Origin: Cryptomeria japonica | Lineage: Eukaryota; Streptophyta; Pinopsida; Cupressales; Cupressaceae | Assembly (NCBI RefSeq): GCF_030272615.1 | Contig: NC_081409.1 | Span: 655,186,468 to 655,250,467, forward strand | DNA length: 64,000 nucleotides | Direction: 5' to 3' | Shown here: in pieces, positions 43,710-55,350 of the stretch | Position numbering within the stretch: position 1 is the first letter of the stretch | Layout: the number at the start of each line of letters is the position of its first letter | The notes under the pieces: generated by a model | The model's database searches: none | Seen by the model: only the letters and a program-made list of their open reading frames with translations | Told to the model about the DNA's origin: nothing | Program-made: the position numbers and the translations under genes

Positions 43710-46700
43710 ATGAGGCCAGTATTGCCAAAGCTTGGTTAGACACCATGTTTAGTGAACATATTACCAGAGCTAGATGATACTTCCTTAGCTCATGTCAATC
43801 TAGGGGATTTCATAGAAAGAACTAGAAACCCTCCAGTTGGTTCAATAATGGAGAAAATAGTGAGCAGTGGTCTCGTTGAAGCTGTTGCATTTCCACTTGG
43901 TGCACCACGCTCAAATTTGGTGATTGCTTGTATGAATAGGTATGATGCCGAGAATAGGTGCATAAGAACCAGTAATGGTGAGCTGCTAGTTGGTATTAAA
44001 AGGGAAATAGTAATGGCGGCTATGGGAATCCCACACAAGGAATCATATGAGGACCGGTCAATTGGGACCTCATACGCCTTCTTCTCTAAGAAAAAGAGTG
44101 TGTATAGGAGTGTAATTGTAAGGAACTAGCTCCTTAAAGTTCCAAAGGGAGGGTCACAGTTGCCAAAACCCCTTACAAGAGAGCACTTCATCACTAAAGT
44201 GCGAGAAATTGTTATACTGCTGAACAGGATCAAAGGCGATTCACACTCCTTTTACTGGGAAGATTGGATGTATTTTTACATTCAGGTACTATTATCAGGT
44301 GACATATATCTTAACTGGGCACAGGTAATTGCAGAGAGACTTCATGAAGGTTTGAATAACTTTGTGGGTATGTCCAGTTTCTATATGTCCTCTTATCTTT
44401 TCTACATATTAGCATGTACCAGAGATTGGCCTAGCTTGTTCAATGAATCATGGGTGGATGGCATGAAGGTTTCTAATTACTACCCTTTATTACAATATTA
44501 GAAGCACATAGAACATATTGCCAAATGGAATGGAGTCTTTTTAGGGAGACTTTCTTTTGAACTACAGGGTGATGTGAACAAGAGAATGTCAAATGAAGCA
44601 ATGGAGTTAACAAGTATATACGACAACTTCTTTATTCAATTTCATAGGTTCACCTATCTTCGGATAGGTGTTTTTGAAGGAGAACCATTTAATCTTCCCA
44701 GGTATGCCTTTGATAAATATGTACTCATAGAGGTGAGCAAGAAATTGGCTCATATTGATAAGAAGTTGGGGGCAAAAGGCGAATCTAGAGTGGCCTTTCC
44801 TATTGAACTTGGGTACTACAGTTGTGAGTCTATATTTGATGCTTTAAATTTGGAATTGGAATTTAAGAGGATGAACTTGCAACCCTATGTTGCTAGATGT
44901 AGGTTTGATAGCAGAGGTTATGTTGTGGAAAACCTGAATGTGGACGAACACTTATGTCATGAACCCCAGTTGGAAGATTACTAGGATAATTGGAGCAATG
45001 AATACGAGTTGAGGAGGAGACAATGGTCAAGATTTACTCTACAGAAGATAATCACCTTGAAGATTCCTATCGGTATATCTGGAGTATGGGAAGATGTAGA
45101 GGAAGGTGTTCTAGATCCTGAATTCAACAAGGAAGTCCAAGGAGAGCGAATTCCAGAGATTGACTGGAATAAAAGGAAGAGGATAATATTCAAGCTTAAA
45201 CTTTCAATGTTGTGATTCAAAGTCAATTGTTGAAAAAATCCAACCCAAAAGATCAAAAAGGTCACTGTTAGGTTCTATAGTAGCCCGAGTAACTCAGTCA
45301 AGGAGCAAGAAATAGAGAAAAAAGTCAACATTGAGCCAGATTATTGTGGACCTGGATCCTAGTGAGGAGGTTGAAGTAATAATGGATCAATAGGATTTGG
45401 GTGAACCTACGATATAGGAAATGGACATCGGTAAATAAATAGAGGAAGAATTGAACCCAACAAATACTCTTGTTATTGTTAATTCATCAAGTATCCAAAA
45501 ACTCCTCCATCCAAGGAACCAACAAACACTCCATGATGGTTAGAGGCTGCTGTTGGGAAGAAACGCAGTGTGGTGCCGATAACACTCCCTATAGAAGATA
45601 TGGTCAACAAATCTCTTGGGAAGGTGTTCAAGACAAAAACACTCAAAATAAAGACAATTTTTGAGGTGGACGAAGGAACAAGTCATTGGATAACCAAGAT
45701 GGCTAAGCCCATACTAGACAAAGACTTAGACAAGGTTACCGAGGATGACTTCACAATAGAAAAAATTGACCTGGGGGTTGCTTCACGAGCTGTTGATGTT
45801 AAACACTTAGAATCTTCCACGAAGAGAATGATTTCCAAATCATGGAAAGACAAAAAAGATAAGAAAGAGATGAAGTAGATCATCACTCAGATGGTTGAGT
45901 AAATTAATGCCATTCATCATCCAAACCCCCAACCCTTGTCATAGGTGGCAGTATCATTTGATCCCAAATCTCTAGCAAATCAAAAGATGTTGGATCAAGT
46001 TCAAAGAAACATAATGGTCGCAAAGATGTTTAATGAGTGGCTTGATCTCATAATACAACAAGGATTAGATTATATTGTCAATCTAGTTAAAGTATATGAG
46101 GATGCGGTAACTGTGAGTAAGGAATTAGAATTAGAAGTCATTGCCTAGGAAAAAGAAAGGACCAAATGGGTGGTAGTCGTTGCACAGATGAATGATAGAC
46201 AAAAGTTTGGTGTGAGAAATTCTTGGCTAAAAGGCCTACGGAGAGATTGGATGACAATGTATTGTATGTATCAAATAAAAATGTGGAGTGGCAAAATTCA
46301 ATTATCAAACAGGGTCACGAAGAATCCACCAAATTGCTAAAAGGATTGATGGATCTGATTGATACCATGCAAAAAAACCTTAAATGCATTGATATCCAAC
46401 TTATGAAAGGTGATACCCAAACAATTAAAGTCGCCATGGATATGATGAAAATCTTCCAAGAAAGGATACAGTTCATTCAAAAGACAAAATCCCTAACTAC
46501 GGATGATTTTTCAAAAGTAGCTAGGATTGAGTCAGTGCTTATGGTTTGTTCTGATCATCTGGAAGCGCACAAGGCAAGGTGACACAAGTAAATATGGACA
46601 AGGAAGTCCGGAAGAAAAAAATTCAACATATTGGACTCCCATATTTCCAGGTCATCCTGAATTTCTCAGCGGCACATTTAGAGTGGAGTGGCATGCGCAG

Positions 46701-46755
46701 TTCAGCGGTTTAGCAAGATAAACTAGTGGCCTCTTCTGCCATGGTGGAGTCATAA
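43710..46755 (+). pseudogene. LTR-encoded protein of unknown function (element B, right LTR)
   Basis: From ATG 43710 (MRPVLPKLG, then a TAG) one frame runs to about 45190 with stops at 44127, 44499 and 44982, then continues in shifted frames. Blocks: SGLVEAVAFPLGAPRSNLV, RYDAENRCIRTSNGELLVG, SYAFFSKKKSVYRSV, KPLTREHFITKVREIVILL, YWEDWMYFYIQVLL, FMSSYLFY-like hydrophobic stretch, FKRMNLQPYVARCRFDS, VPITLPIEDMVNKSLGKV and FDPKSLANQKMLDQVQR. The C-terminal helical region ends near 46755. This copy gives a longer uninterrupted view than the left one. It is homologous to element E's frame along its length except for about 1 kb in the middle. Confidence 0.7.
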
Positions 46756-46976
46756 TCAGTTAGGGGATGAGTTGTCATCCTTTCCATGGCTTCTATTTAG
46801 TTTCTTTGTTTTAAGTAAATGATTTCTTTAACCTATGGTTAAAGTGATGTTTTCATGTAACAAATTATGAGCCTAGGGGCATAGTAAGTTAGATTATGTG
46901 TGGAGCTCAAAAACTATGATTTTTTGAGGAAATGATAAAAATTTGTTTTCTATGAATTTCCCAATAACTGGAATAA

Positions 46977-46981
46977 CTAGT
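46977..46981. repeat. Target site duplication CTAGT (left copy) of element D
   Basis: CTAGT directly before TGTGAGACATGG; identical to 51249-51253. Confidence 0.95.
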
Positions 46982-47475
46982 TGTGAGACATGGACCAGCT
47001 CTGATACCATGTGAGATTTTACCAAGATCAAGAGGCAATGGAAAGCACAAATAAGAGAGAGAAAATATATGATAGAAATAAACTGTATTCTATCAAGATG
47101 AAAATACTGATCAACTAGATCATCAATCGTTGTTGCATACAATAAATATGAGCCTGCTTATATAGGCAAGGCTATATGGATATGTGAGCACACAAACATG
47201 ACATGTGGTTCAATAAGAAACAAGGGTAGGTAGGAAATAGATGTGGGTAGGTAGGAGAAACAATATAATATTCCACATGAGGTGGATCACCCATTGAATG
47301 TGGAGTGTAACAACAAGATCACAGCATAAAAGGTGTAAATTCTCCTACACACACTATCCCAATGTGGCACAAACACCCAAGTGTCTCATACCCAAACTAC
47401 TATGAAATGCATGTACCTAAGTAAACTTAAGTAAGGTGTAATAATATCCAAGATGAATAATTATTTACACCAACA
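46982..47475 (-). repeat. Element D 3' LTR (494 bp)
   Basis: On the minus strand it begins TGTTGGTGTAAATAATT and ends CATGTCTCACA. It is the same length as the 5' LTR. Confidence 0.95.
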
Positions 47476-47485
47476 CCCCCCCTTA
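47476..47485 (-). other. Element D polypurine tract
   Basis: Minus strand TTAAGGGGGGG abuts the 3' LTR. A second G-rich run (TTGAGGGGGGG) lies near 47790. Confidence 0.9.
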
Positions 47486-47789
47486 ACTGCAACTTAGGGG
47501 AATGCACTAAAGTATACAATGCAACTAAGCAATGTAAGATGGGTCTCGGCTACGAGGCCATGTTAGGTACCCATGTACAAATGCAAATGCATGAAAACCA
47601 ATGCAAGGAAATCTCTTGCAAGCGGGGAAAGAGAGAAAAACCCAATGGGAAAAAACCCTCCCCCAAAAGAGAGATGAAAACTAGATACAAAGAACTCTCA
47701 TAGACGTATGTGAAGGACAAAACCCCATGTGAGGAAAAAGGCCCCCCCATATGAGAGAAGAAGAAGAAGAGAGACTAGGAAGCCCCCCC
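47486..47789 (-). other. Element D 3' non-coding segment
   Basis: Between the coding end and the polypurine tract. On the minus strand it is pyrimidine-rich (TCTCTTCTTCTTCTTCTC near 47760) with several short G runs. No coding signal. Confidence 0.6.
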
Positions 47790-49919
47790 TCAATGTGAAA
47801 TTTGCACCAATGATAGAAGCTCGAAGATGAATGAAGAAATTGCTCCATGAACATTGACAACATTCCTCCCCTTGGGAAGAAACAAAACCAAAGGTGTATC
47901 CATGAAGTCTCCGTAACCATGAAGGGAAGATGTATGAAAAAAATTCATGATGAAAGGAATCTCTGAAAACTGCTCAAGTGTCCCCATGTCGATGCTAAAA
48001 GGTACCCCCTCCAAAGGTGGTAAACTATGCCACACTGGTGAAAAAGGCACTCCAAGATCTAGTGGAGATGAATGTAGAACAATATCCAAAGACTCGTATG
48101 TCTCCTCAAAAGATAAAGAGACCTCCTCCAAGTGTTGCACAAAAGTATCCACAATCATGTCAACCTCTAAAGATTGATCATGTAGAGAATGCACAAGAGG
48201 GTCAGAGTGATCCCTCACAACAATCAAAGAAGGATCATCTTCATCAAAGAGAAGATGAATGTCATCAATGGTGTCTCCCAAATATGCAATGTAGGTGTCC
48301 ACAAACAAACCTGCAATGTCTGTCAAGTAGGCATCCCAATCAATTGAAGCTAGAAGACATGAAATATCTTGTTGCACTAAATCATAAGAAGGCAAAACTG
48401 TCACAATAGCTACATCATCAGGTGCAATAGGTGGTGTGATATCAATAGAAGGAGATGAAATGCAAAGCTCAAGAATGGGGTCACATGTGAGAATCCCCAA
48501 GTTCAAATGCCCAAAGTTCTCCTCAAAATCTGAATCATCAACATATGAAGAATCAACCTCATCGATAGGACCAAAATGTGAAAAAGAGTACAACTGAGAT
48601 GCATGATCAACCACCCCAGTCGCAATGATAGCTCCACTCTCCAAGTCTCTAATGATAACTGAATCAAGTGTGAACTCCACAGTTTTCCTAGTTTCTCCAT
48701 ATGTGATTTGATAGGTGGAAAGAAGATTGTTTGTCAAGTGGGGTACACATAATACATCATTGAAGGAGTTATCCCTAATGGCAATAGATCCTTTCCCAAT
48801 CACATCCATGTATGTATGATTGCCCATCAAAATCTATGGCATGCAACAAGGCTCAAATGTAGAAAACATAGACTGCAAAGATGCCATATGATGAGAAGCC
48901 CCTAAATCTAGAAGCCATCTCCCTGAATCATGACTTGTAGTAACACAAAGAGCTTGTCCCTTTCCTTTATCTATCCCAAAAGAGTGATCCTTTCCTTTAT
49001 CCTTGGAAGAAGAAGCTGATGTAGACATTCTAGAAGGTAGGTTGATTCTATTCTTCTCAAGAAGATTCTTCACCTCATCAATATCCTTCTTATAACAATG
49101 ATGTTCATCATGTCTTGACTTCTTGCAATATCCACAAAAATGATTGTCCTTCTATGATTTCCTCTTAGGTGAGAATGGTGAATCACCTTGTTGTGGAGAG
49201 GAAGATTGTGCTCCATCTTGTTGTGGTTTAGTCTTAGGTTTCTTTTGATTCTTGCCTTTTCCTTGATTACTTTGATTCCCTTTGTTAGCCACCAAAGCTT
49301 GTGACTTTGAAGATTTGAGAATCCCCATCATGGTCAACTTAGATTGCTCAAGTATCAACATCTCCGTGAATGAATCAAATGAGGGAGAAGTGTATGAGGA
49401 ACCTTAAGCTAACCTATGGGTGTGAAAGCTAGATACAAAGGCTGCATACTTTGAAGGAAGCTTGTCCAACAAGTTATAAACCAATTGAGCATCCTTTTTG
49501 TCAATTCCACAATCCTTTAGCTTTGCTCTTAACTCAGTTGCTTTTGTGACATAATCTTGGATTGTATCAAAATCCTTGGGATCCAAAGTTGTGAGTTCAC
49601 TATAAAGCTTGTAACCCTTCATCTCATCAACTTGACCATACAATTTCTTAAAAATATCCCAAGCCTATTTAATTGTTGTACACTTATTAATGTGAAAAAT
49701 GAGGTCATCTGATACATACTTTCTAAGTGTTCCAAGTGCCATAGCATTCTTAGTAAGCCATTCAATTTGAGCATTAGGATCAGCCTTAGGATCAGGTGGT
49801 GCTATAATAGTTTCATTTACATAATGAATGAGTCCTTTTTCCATTAGTTTACTCCATGCCTTAATTTTCCATGATGCATAATTATGAGGAGTTAAAAGTG
49901 GAAATTTAGGAGAACCCAT
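47790..49919 (-). pseudogene. Element D gag-protease polyprotein with unknown acidic C-terminus
   Basis: One frame from ATG 49919 (MGSPKFPLLTPHNYASWK) to a stop at 47790, with four in-frame stops (TAG 49665, TAA 49404, TAG 49152, TAG 48834) and no frameshift. Domains: copia gag (AWDIFKKLYGQVDEMK, LLDKLPSKYAAFVSSF), zinc knuckle FCGYCKKSRHDEHHCYK (CX2CX4HX4C), and protease WLLDLGASHHMAS with DLG in place of the usual DSG. A pre-integrase-like part follows (DVLCVPHLTNNLLSTYQ, FGHLNLGIL). The last 240 or so residues are acidic (HSLHDQSLEVDMIVDTF, SLSFEETYESLDIVL) and show no integrase, RT or RNase H motif. Confidence 0.8.
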
Positions 49920-50740
49920 AGCACCAAAATGAAAAAAACACAAGATAGAGAGAGACGCAATCACACAAGACACCCCCCCCAAAATACTCAATCAAGAAAC
50001 CCCCCCGAAATGGTGATTTTGGCACTTTATACTTAGTGTGTATACAATGGGCCACTTTCAAAACAAGGCAAAGTGGACTTCTGATTTCAATTTACAACTT
50101 CTCAAAATGAGATCTAAGAGACTTCAACAAATACTGCTAGTGATCTAAACTGAGATCTAAGCAAAATGCAAGTACCAAATATGCCAGAAATGGCCAAATA
50201 CTAAAAGTACAATTTCTACTTAAAATAACTAAAAACAGATGGCAGATTATGAAAGTAGATGAAAAAATATGCACTTTCAAAAAAAATAACTCCTGAAAAG
50301 GAGTCCATATGAGCCCAAACGAAGCCTCCAAAGTTGTAAAAATTGGGATTTCGTGATTTTTGAAAAACCTGTATCTGAAAATCAGAAAAATTCCGCACCA
50401 CTATACAGATCACAAAATTCTACCCCAAAACAAAAAAAATTGCTTGGAAAAATGAGTTCGTATGAGTGAGATATCGCTATTTGAAAATTGCCTGCAAAAT
50501 TATAATTTTTGGAAAATTTTTGCCGCAATGTCAAACTTGAAATGCCTCTAGATTTGGCCTCTGAAGTTTGATTTGGATGAAACAAAAGGCAAAACTGACT
50601 TTCTTGGTCCTTCTCAATCCAATGGTAACCTTATATTTGACCCATCAAGCTTCAATAAAAACCTGCAATAGAAAGTTCCAAAATACACAATACTAAATAG
50701 CATCAATTTTCTCTCAATTAGCAAACCAATGACACTCTAA
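49920..50740 (-). other. Element D 5' leader
   Basis: About 820 bp between primer site and gag ATG. Short minus-strand reading frames here are not convincing and share no similarity with gag that I can see. Confidence 0.6.
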
Positions 50741-50754
50741 TGGCTCTAATACCA
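50741..50754 (-). other. Element D primer binding site, tRNA-iMet type
   Basis: Minus strand TGGTATTAGAGCCA directly after the LTR end. The canonical plant copia site is TGGTATCAGAGC, so one C-to-T change is present. Confidence 0.9.
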
Positions 50755-51248
50755 TGTGAGACATGGACCAACTTTGATACCATATGAGATTTTACCAAGA
50801 TCAAGAGGCAATGGAAAGCACAAATAAGAGAGACAAAATATATGATAGAAATAAACTGTATTCTATCAAGATGAAAATACTGATCAACTGGATCATCAAT
50901 CGTTGTTGCATACAATAAATATGAGCATGCTTATATAGGCAAGGCTATATGGATATGTGAGAACACAAACATGAGATGTGGCTCAATAAGAAAAAAGGGT
51001 AGGTAGGAAATAGGTGTGGGTAGGTAGGAGAAACAATATAATATTCCACATGAGGTGGATCACCCACTGAATGTGGAGTGTAACAACAAGATCACATCAT
51101 AAAAGGCAAAAATTCTCCTACACACACTATCCCAATGTGGCACAAACACCCAAGTGTCTCATACCCAAACTATTATGAAATGCATGTACCTAAGTAAACT
51201 TAAGTAAGGTGTAATAATATCCAAGATGAATAATTGTTTACACCAACA
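50755..51248 (-). repeat. Element D 5' LTR (494 bp)
   Basis: Same ends and length as 46982-47475. The right edge (ACCAACA on the plus strand) abuts the CTAGT duplication. Confidence 0.95.
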
Positions 51249-51253
51249 CTAGT
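51249..51253. repeat. Target site duplication CTAGT (right copy) of element D
   Basis: Identical to 46977-46981. Confidence 0.95.
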
Positions 51254-51859
51254 TTTTCAATGAAATGTTATAGTGTACAATCTCTAAGTCTGTGTGTTTG
51301 AGGATTAGCAATCTTTCTTGAGAAATCAGCTAATGTGCATAATATCATTTTGTTATCAGTTATTCCTATGTTTTCTGGATTCACTGTTACTATTATTTTA
51401 TAAGTAAATTCATTGTGGATTGAGTTGTGCTGATCCCCCTTGTCCTATGAGACATGAGTGAGAATTGATCAGAGTTCATACTACTATGTATTTGCTTTTA
51501 CTCTAAATTTATGAAGTGAATATGTGTGAAAATAGGAGTTTGTGTACTCATAGTTGAAAGTGATCATCAGAACATTCTCTTAGATTATTAAAAATGCATT
51601 CCTTTCTGTTGATAGATGAATGTTGAAGCCTGTTCACGCTTTATGGTTAAAAGTGTATTCATTTCGAAATTTACTGCATAAAATTCATTGCAAATCATAT
51701 GAGGAGCTGCCCTCTAATGGAGAGGATGGATTTGTAAATGGCTCATCCAACTATTGGTTTATTTGTTTTCCTTTCATAAAAGGGGTACAAGAGTCATAGT
51801 GTTATTCAAAGAAAGAAAAAATTATAATTAGAAGAAAGGGACGAATATGTTAACCAACA

Positions 51860-51864
51860 TCATG
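51860..51864. repeat. Target site duplication TCATG (right copy) of element B
   Basis: Identical to 11947-11951; directly follows ACCAACA, the end of B's right LTR. Confidence 0.95.
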
Positions 51865-52179
51865 CAAATCAAAAATAGGAAACTCAAATGTTGGGTTCAC
51901 GGGTGGAGGTGGGTTATTACCACAAGGGGGTAGATTTCCTTGCATTGGTCTTTGAGGAGGAGTTACTAGAGTTACTGAACAAAGTTCCTCTTGAGGAGGT
52001 CCAAAGAGGAAATGAAGGCTGTTCTAAGAAACCTCAAATTCAAGCAGGTTCAAATTATCTGGGGCTTGGTAAAGCACAATAAAACAATTTACATTTGGTG
52101 CTTCATATGGATTGAGTCTTGTATAATTAGGATGGTTAGGAAGGAATACACCTTGATCATCTCTTCTTTTCCTATGCAT
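51865..52179 (-). pseudogene. Element A gag, N-terminal part
   Basis: Starts with ATG at 52179 (MHRKRRDDQGVFLPNHPNYT on the minus strand). It runs through a proline-rich part (NNPPPPVNPTFEFPIFDLH) to the edge of element B. The RRDDQG start is typical of Athila-like gag as I know it. One stop (TAG or TAA) lies near 52020. The frame joins 11951 exactly when element B and one TCATG are removed. Confidence 0.85.
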
Positions 52180-52277
52180 GTAGATTCATGAGAATTACTA
52201 AAAACAAAATGAGTTATAAAAAATAATTATACTAAAAACTTGAAAATTCATAATTGTAGTAGGTTCTTAGTTTGACA

Positions 52278-52298
52278 CCATCCCCAACAACGGCACCA
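52278..52298 (-). other. Element A primer binding site, tRNA-Asp type
   Basis: Minus strand TGGTGCCGTTGTTGGGGAT, close to the TGGCGCCGTTGCCGGGGAT site of Athila-like elements. It lies two bases inside the LTR end. Confidence 0.85.
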
Positions 52299-52300
52299 AA

Positions 52301-53079
52301 TGGGAACAACAACTAGAGCTAAAGTCTCAACCAAAAAGATTGGTCATTCATTGTGTGTAATTATTATCCCCATGATTGAAGTTTATTTACTTGTCAACCT
52401 AGAGACGTATTATTTGAAATGGGTCTGCACTGTATATGCACTAAGTTCTTGCGATAGTTATTCTGCACTACTTCAACAACTAAATCTATTTGAAATAAAC
52501 AAGTGAAAACATAACAATTGAATGGCTACAGGAAATCTTAATATTAATAGAATATTCTAATTAAATAAGTGTTAACTAAGTTCAGAGTTGGCAAATAGGA
52601 ATTACTATATCTGCTTTGGCTGTGGAAATAGTCACAAGGTCTAGTTTTAGTGGCTGCAGGAATAGCCAATCGCTAGAATGTCTACTGCAACAAAGGGAAA
52701 AATTAATCTAACAAACACACAAGAATACTCACCAAGTGGGTCCCCTTGGATGAGTGTATCCAAACTTTAAATATGATTGTATATACTTAGAATAACATAA
52801 CTTTTATTCATTATTTTTAGAAGTTGATACAACACATGAACTGAAAGAAATGCTTTAGGTTCTAAAAAACATTGTCTCACACTATCTCTAACCCATGTCT
52901 AACCTCTGAGAAGAGGCACAGTCCTTTATTTAAAAGAAAAATATAACAAACTTCCTACAATCTAGATCATGCTCATGAAATGAGGTGGAAAACATTTATG
53001 TCTACTAAGAGAAGTTAATCCACAAAAAACATAGAACTGAGATAAACCATAACCAAGAATATAGCATGGTGGTGTTACA
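52301..53079 (-). mobile_element. Element A 5' LTR (outer boundary tentative)
   Basis: The inner edge (plus TGGGAACAACAAC, minus ..GTTGTTCCCA) is fixed by the primer site. The outer edge is placed at 53079 because the minus strand reads TGTAACACCACC there. With no second copy in the window this cannot be confirmed. No reading frame of note. Confidence 0.5.
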
Positions 53080-53589
53080 AGATTGGTGTTTGTTGAATAT
53101 AAACATAAATGAATCTGACATTGCCTTGCTATTCCTTTTCCAATTCTTACACACATAATCTTCTCTGATGTTTTGAATGTTTAGCCACCCTTGAATGTCT
53201 CCAACTTCTTTTATGATGTGTTTCACCATCTAGCTTGCAATAACCGCTTCTGCAGCATCTCATTTATTCCTCCATTTAAAAGATAGAACATACAAGCATA
53301 CATATATATCTATTTTCATTAATCATAATATATTTATTCACACATGATATTACCTATGATAATTTGCATGGCAATAGGAATAATAGGGCAAAACAATACA
53401 GGATTTAATGGGTTTAGTTATCATGCAGAATGCACATAGTCAGACTTTAATACATCACATGACTCAAACACTATCCCAATATGCAACTTAAAACATGGAA
53501 AAAACTTATCAGTTATAGGAATAAAAGACCTATTATTTCAGTTCATCACCTTCCAATGATGAATGACATATAAAACCATCCTAAAGGAC
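53080..53589. other. Unassigned AT-rich segment between elements A and F
   Basis: I see no coding region, repeat or clear LTR end in this stretch. It may contain the decayed 3' end of element F. Confidence 0.4.
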
Positions 53590-53814
53590 CTACCCAATCC
53601 ATTCTAAATATCCTACTAACACTTTGACCAGATTTGACCATGATGGCTTATACATGCCAATCAGGGTCAATGGTCTTACAAATGGGTCCAAAGAAATCTT
53701 AATCAACATAAAATGGTCATATGGAACTTGTTGCATTGAGGATGACTTATGAACCATCATGAGGTCCTCTAAACGTTCCTTAGCCATGCTAACATGCTTT
53801 CAAGGTTCTCTTGC

Positions 53815-54300
53815 ACCATACTCTACGGGTAGAACAATCTCAAGATCCCCTTGAGATGAGGTCCTCCAAACAAGTGTTGTGTTTGATGATAATCTTTTCA
53901 TCCATCCAAATTGCTTTAGATTTAGGTAACCCCTTCTATTTTACTAGATATTGCTTATACGCATTCCTCCTGGTCTTTTTGATAACCTTGGTGACCAAAA
54001 CACATTCAAGTTGCATTGGTTGAGTAGGTGGAAGATCTTTCAACCACTCCACATCATTTGAAACCTGTGAACCTAATCCATCACCTACAACAACATCACC
54101 TATATAGGGAATAGGATCTGCAACATTAAAGATGGGTGACATACCAATATTAGGAGGTAATTCTATTTCATAAGAATTAGGGGAAAAATTATGATTTATC
54201 TTGCAGGGACCTGTCATTTTCATCATCAATTTAGAATACTTCCCCTTTGGAAATATCTCCTTCCTCAAATGTGCCCATACTAGATCCCCAACTTGATATT
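53815..54300 (-). pseudogene. Element F integrase C-terminus with chromodomain
   Basis: KYSKLMMKMTGPCKI (about 54220) and ELPPNIGMSPIFNVADP are the end of a chromovirus integrase. The chromodomain follows with ECVLVTKVIKKTRRNAYKQY, then LVK, a TAG, and KGLPKSKAIWMDE. The TAG at 53936-53938 replaces the conserved Trp of the WKG motif. Chromodomains bind modified histone tails and direct insertion to heterochromatin. Confidence 0.8.
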
Positions 54301-54542
54301 GTACATCTCTCCTCTTTTTGTCAGCCTATTCCTTGTATTTGAGTGCATTATGTTGAAGTGTATTCCTCACCTGATCATGGATATCATGCATTGCCTCCAT
54401 AAAACTCTCTCCTTGTGCACTGACCCTTCCTTCATTTGGAAAATCCCTAAGCTCCAAAATTCCTCTAGGGTTCATCTAACAGACAATCTAAAAAAGGACT
54501 CTTCCCTTTGCTCCTATTGATAGAATCATTGTAGGCAAATTC

Positions 54543-55350
54543 TTATTGGGGAAGGACAGTATCCCATGCTTGACCATGCTTCTTGGTTAGACATCTCAAT
54601 AGGTTTCCAAGAGACCTATTTACAACCTTTGTTTTTCCATTTGTTTGGTGATGATAGGAAGATCCAAATGACAGATTAGTCCCCAATTTCTTCCATAGGG
54701 TCCCCCAAAAGTGACCCACAAACCTCACATCCCTATCAAATACAATTATTGAAGGGAGTTCATGAATCCTAACCACCTCTTTGAAGAATAAATCTACAAT
54801 ATGTGAGGCATAATTTGTGCTTTTACATGGCAGAAAATGTTCCATCTTACTCAACCTGTCCACAATAATAGACACACTATCAAATCCCTTCACAGTCCTT
54901 GGTAAACCCATCACAAAATCCATGGTGATGCTATCCCAAGGTTGATTAGGAATGGGTAAGGGTTGATACAACCCTGCATTGGAGGTGACTCCCTTGGCTC
55001 TTTGGCAAATCACACATGATTCTAAAAAATTCGTGACATATTCTTGTATCTTACGCCAATAGTAATATCTCCTAACCTACTCCAAGTTTTTATCCAATCC
55101 AAAATGACCACTTAGACTTCCACATTGTTTCTCCTTTATGATGTTCTCTCTCATTGAACACCTTGGAATGCATAGTTGACTCCCCTTGAACAATAATCCT
55201 TCCTGCATCAAAAACTCAGAATACTCCACATAAAAAGAACTATACAACTCTAAATACACCTTATAAATTTCATGAAATTCCTCATCATGCTCATACATGG
55301 ACTTAAGGGACTCAATCCCTACACTTTGTAACTGAATATCCTGCACTATC
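54543..55350 (-). pseudogene. Element F integrase zinc finger and catalytic core
   Basis: GSLSGHFGLDKNLE (about 55080-55130) and the CxxC part near 55010 (ICQRAKG; the first Cys lies beyond a stop) form the zinc finger. The core shows Asp in ITMDFVMGLPRTV, Asp in FDRDVRFVGHFWG, and TNGKTKVVNRSLGNLLR. In the last motif the catalytic Glu (usually Q-T-E-V) is Lys. So even the best preserved copy of the triad is broken. Confidence 0.85.

Larger units (their letters stand above)
46982..51248 (-). mobile_element. Element D: non-autonomous Ty1/copia retrotransposon
   Basis: 4267 bp with two 494-bp LTRs (46982-47475 and 50755-51248), a 5-bp target duplication CTAGT, a tRNA-iMet-type primer site and a G-rich polypurine tract. 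It is oriented on the minus strand. One coding region gives gag, zinc knuckle and protease, then an unknown acidic region in place of integrase, RT and RNase H. By eye the LTRs differ by about 4%. It is inserted in element B's right LTR. Confidence 0.95.
11952..51859 (+). mobile_element. Element B: Tat/Ogre-like Ty3/gypsy retrotransposon with giant LTRs, twice interrupted
   Basis: B spans 39.9 kb including insertions and about 15.7 kb without them. It is inserted in element A's gag with a perfect 5-bp duplication TCATG. The left LTR is 11952-16773; the right LTR begins at 42681 and ends at 51859. The internal order is primer site, gag, protease, archaeal-type RNase H, reverse transcriptase, degenerate RNase H, integrase. 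Element C (19088-39048) splits the RNase H gene, and element D (46982-51248) splits the right LTR. The LTR termini are TGTTAGC..ACCAACA. The lineage call rests on the tRNA-Arg-like primer site and on the extra RNase H known in plant Tat elements. Confidence 0.9.
42681..51859 (+). mobile_element. Element B right LTR, split by element D
   Basis: The parts are 42681-46981 and 51254-51859, about 4.9 kb without element D and one copy of its CTAGT duplication. It starts TGTTAGCATCCCCTC and ends GTTAACCAACA, followed by the TCATG duplication. It repeats the TTGAAC-type cluster (42780-43190), the LTR reading frame and the downstream AT-rich part of the left LTR. An extra piece of about 50 bp near 51700-51750 is absent from the left copy. 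Confidence 0.9.
2977..53079 (-). mobile_element. Element A: Athila-like Ty3/gypsy retrotransposon, split by nested insertions
   Basis: This is the oldest layer. Its own sequence occupies 2977-5280, 9140-11951 and 51865 to about 53079. The order on the minus strand is 5' LTR, tRNA-Asp-type primer site (52278-52298), gag, protease, reverse transcriptase, RNase H and integrase. Removing element B with one copy of its TCATG duplication rejoins gag in frame. Removing the solo LTR with one copy of CTTCC rejoins reverse transcriptase in frame. The 3' LTR is not in the window: the left end at about 2824-2976 abuts a foreign LTR. The primer site and PR motif (DLGA) suggest an Athila-type lineage; that placement is inference. 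Confidence 0.75.

Noticed and set aside
46982-47030. Primer binding site inside the 3' LTR of element D (CTCTGATACCATGTGAG)
   Set aside because: It resembles a tRNA-iMet site but lies within the LTR copy; the functional site is at 50741-50754, next to the 5' LTR.
47947-48409. Plus-strand frames in element D
   Set aside because: Antisense of the gag-protease polyprotein frame, which has recognisable motifs.
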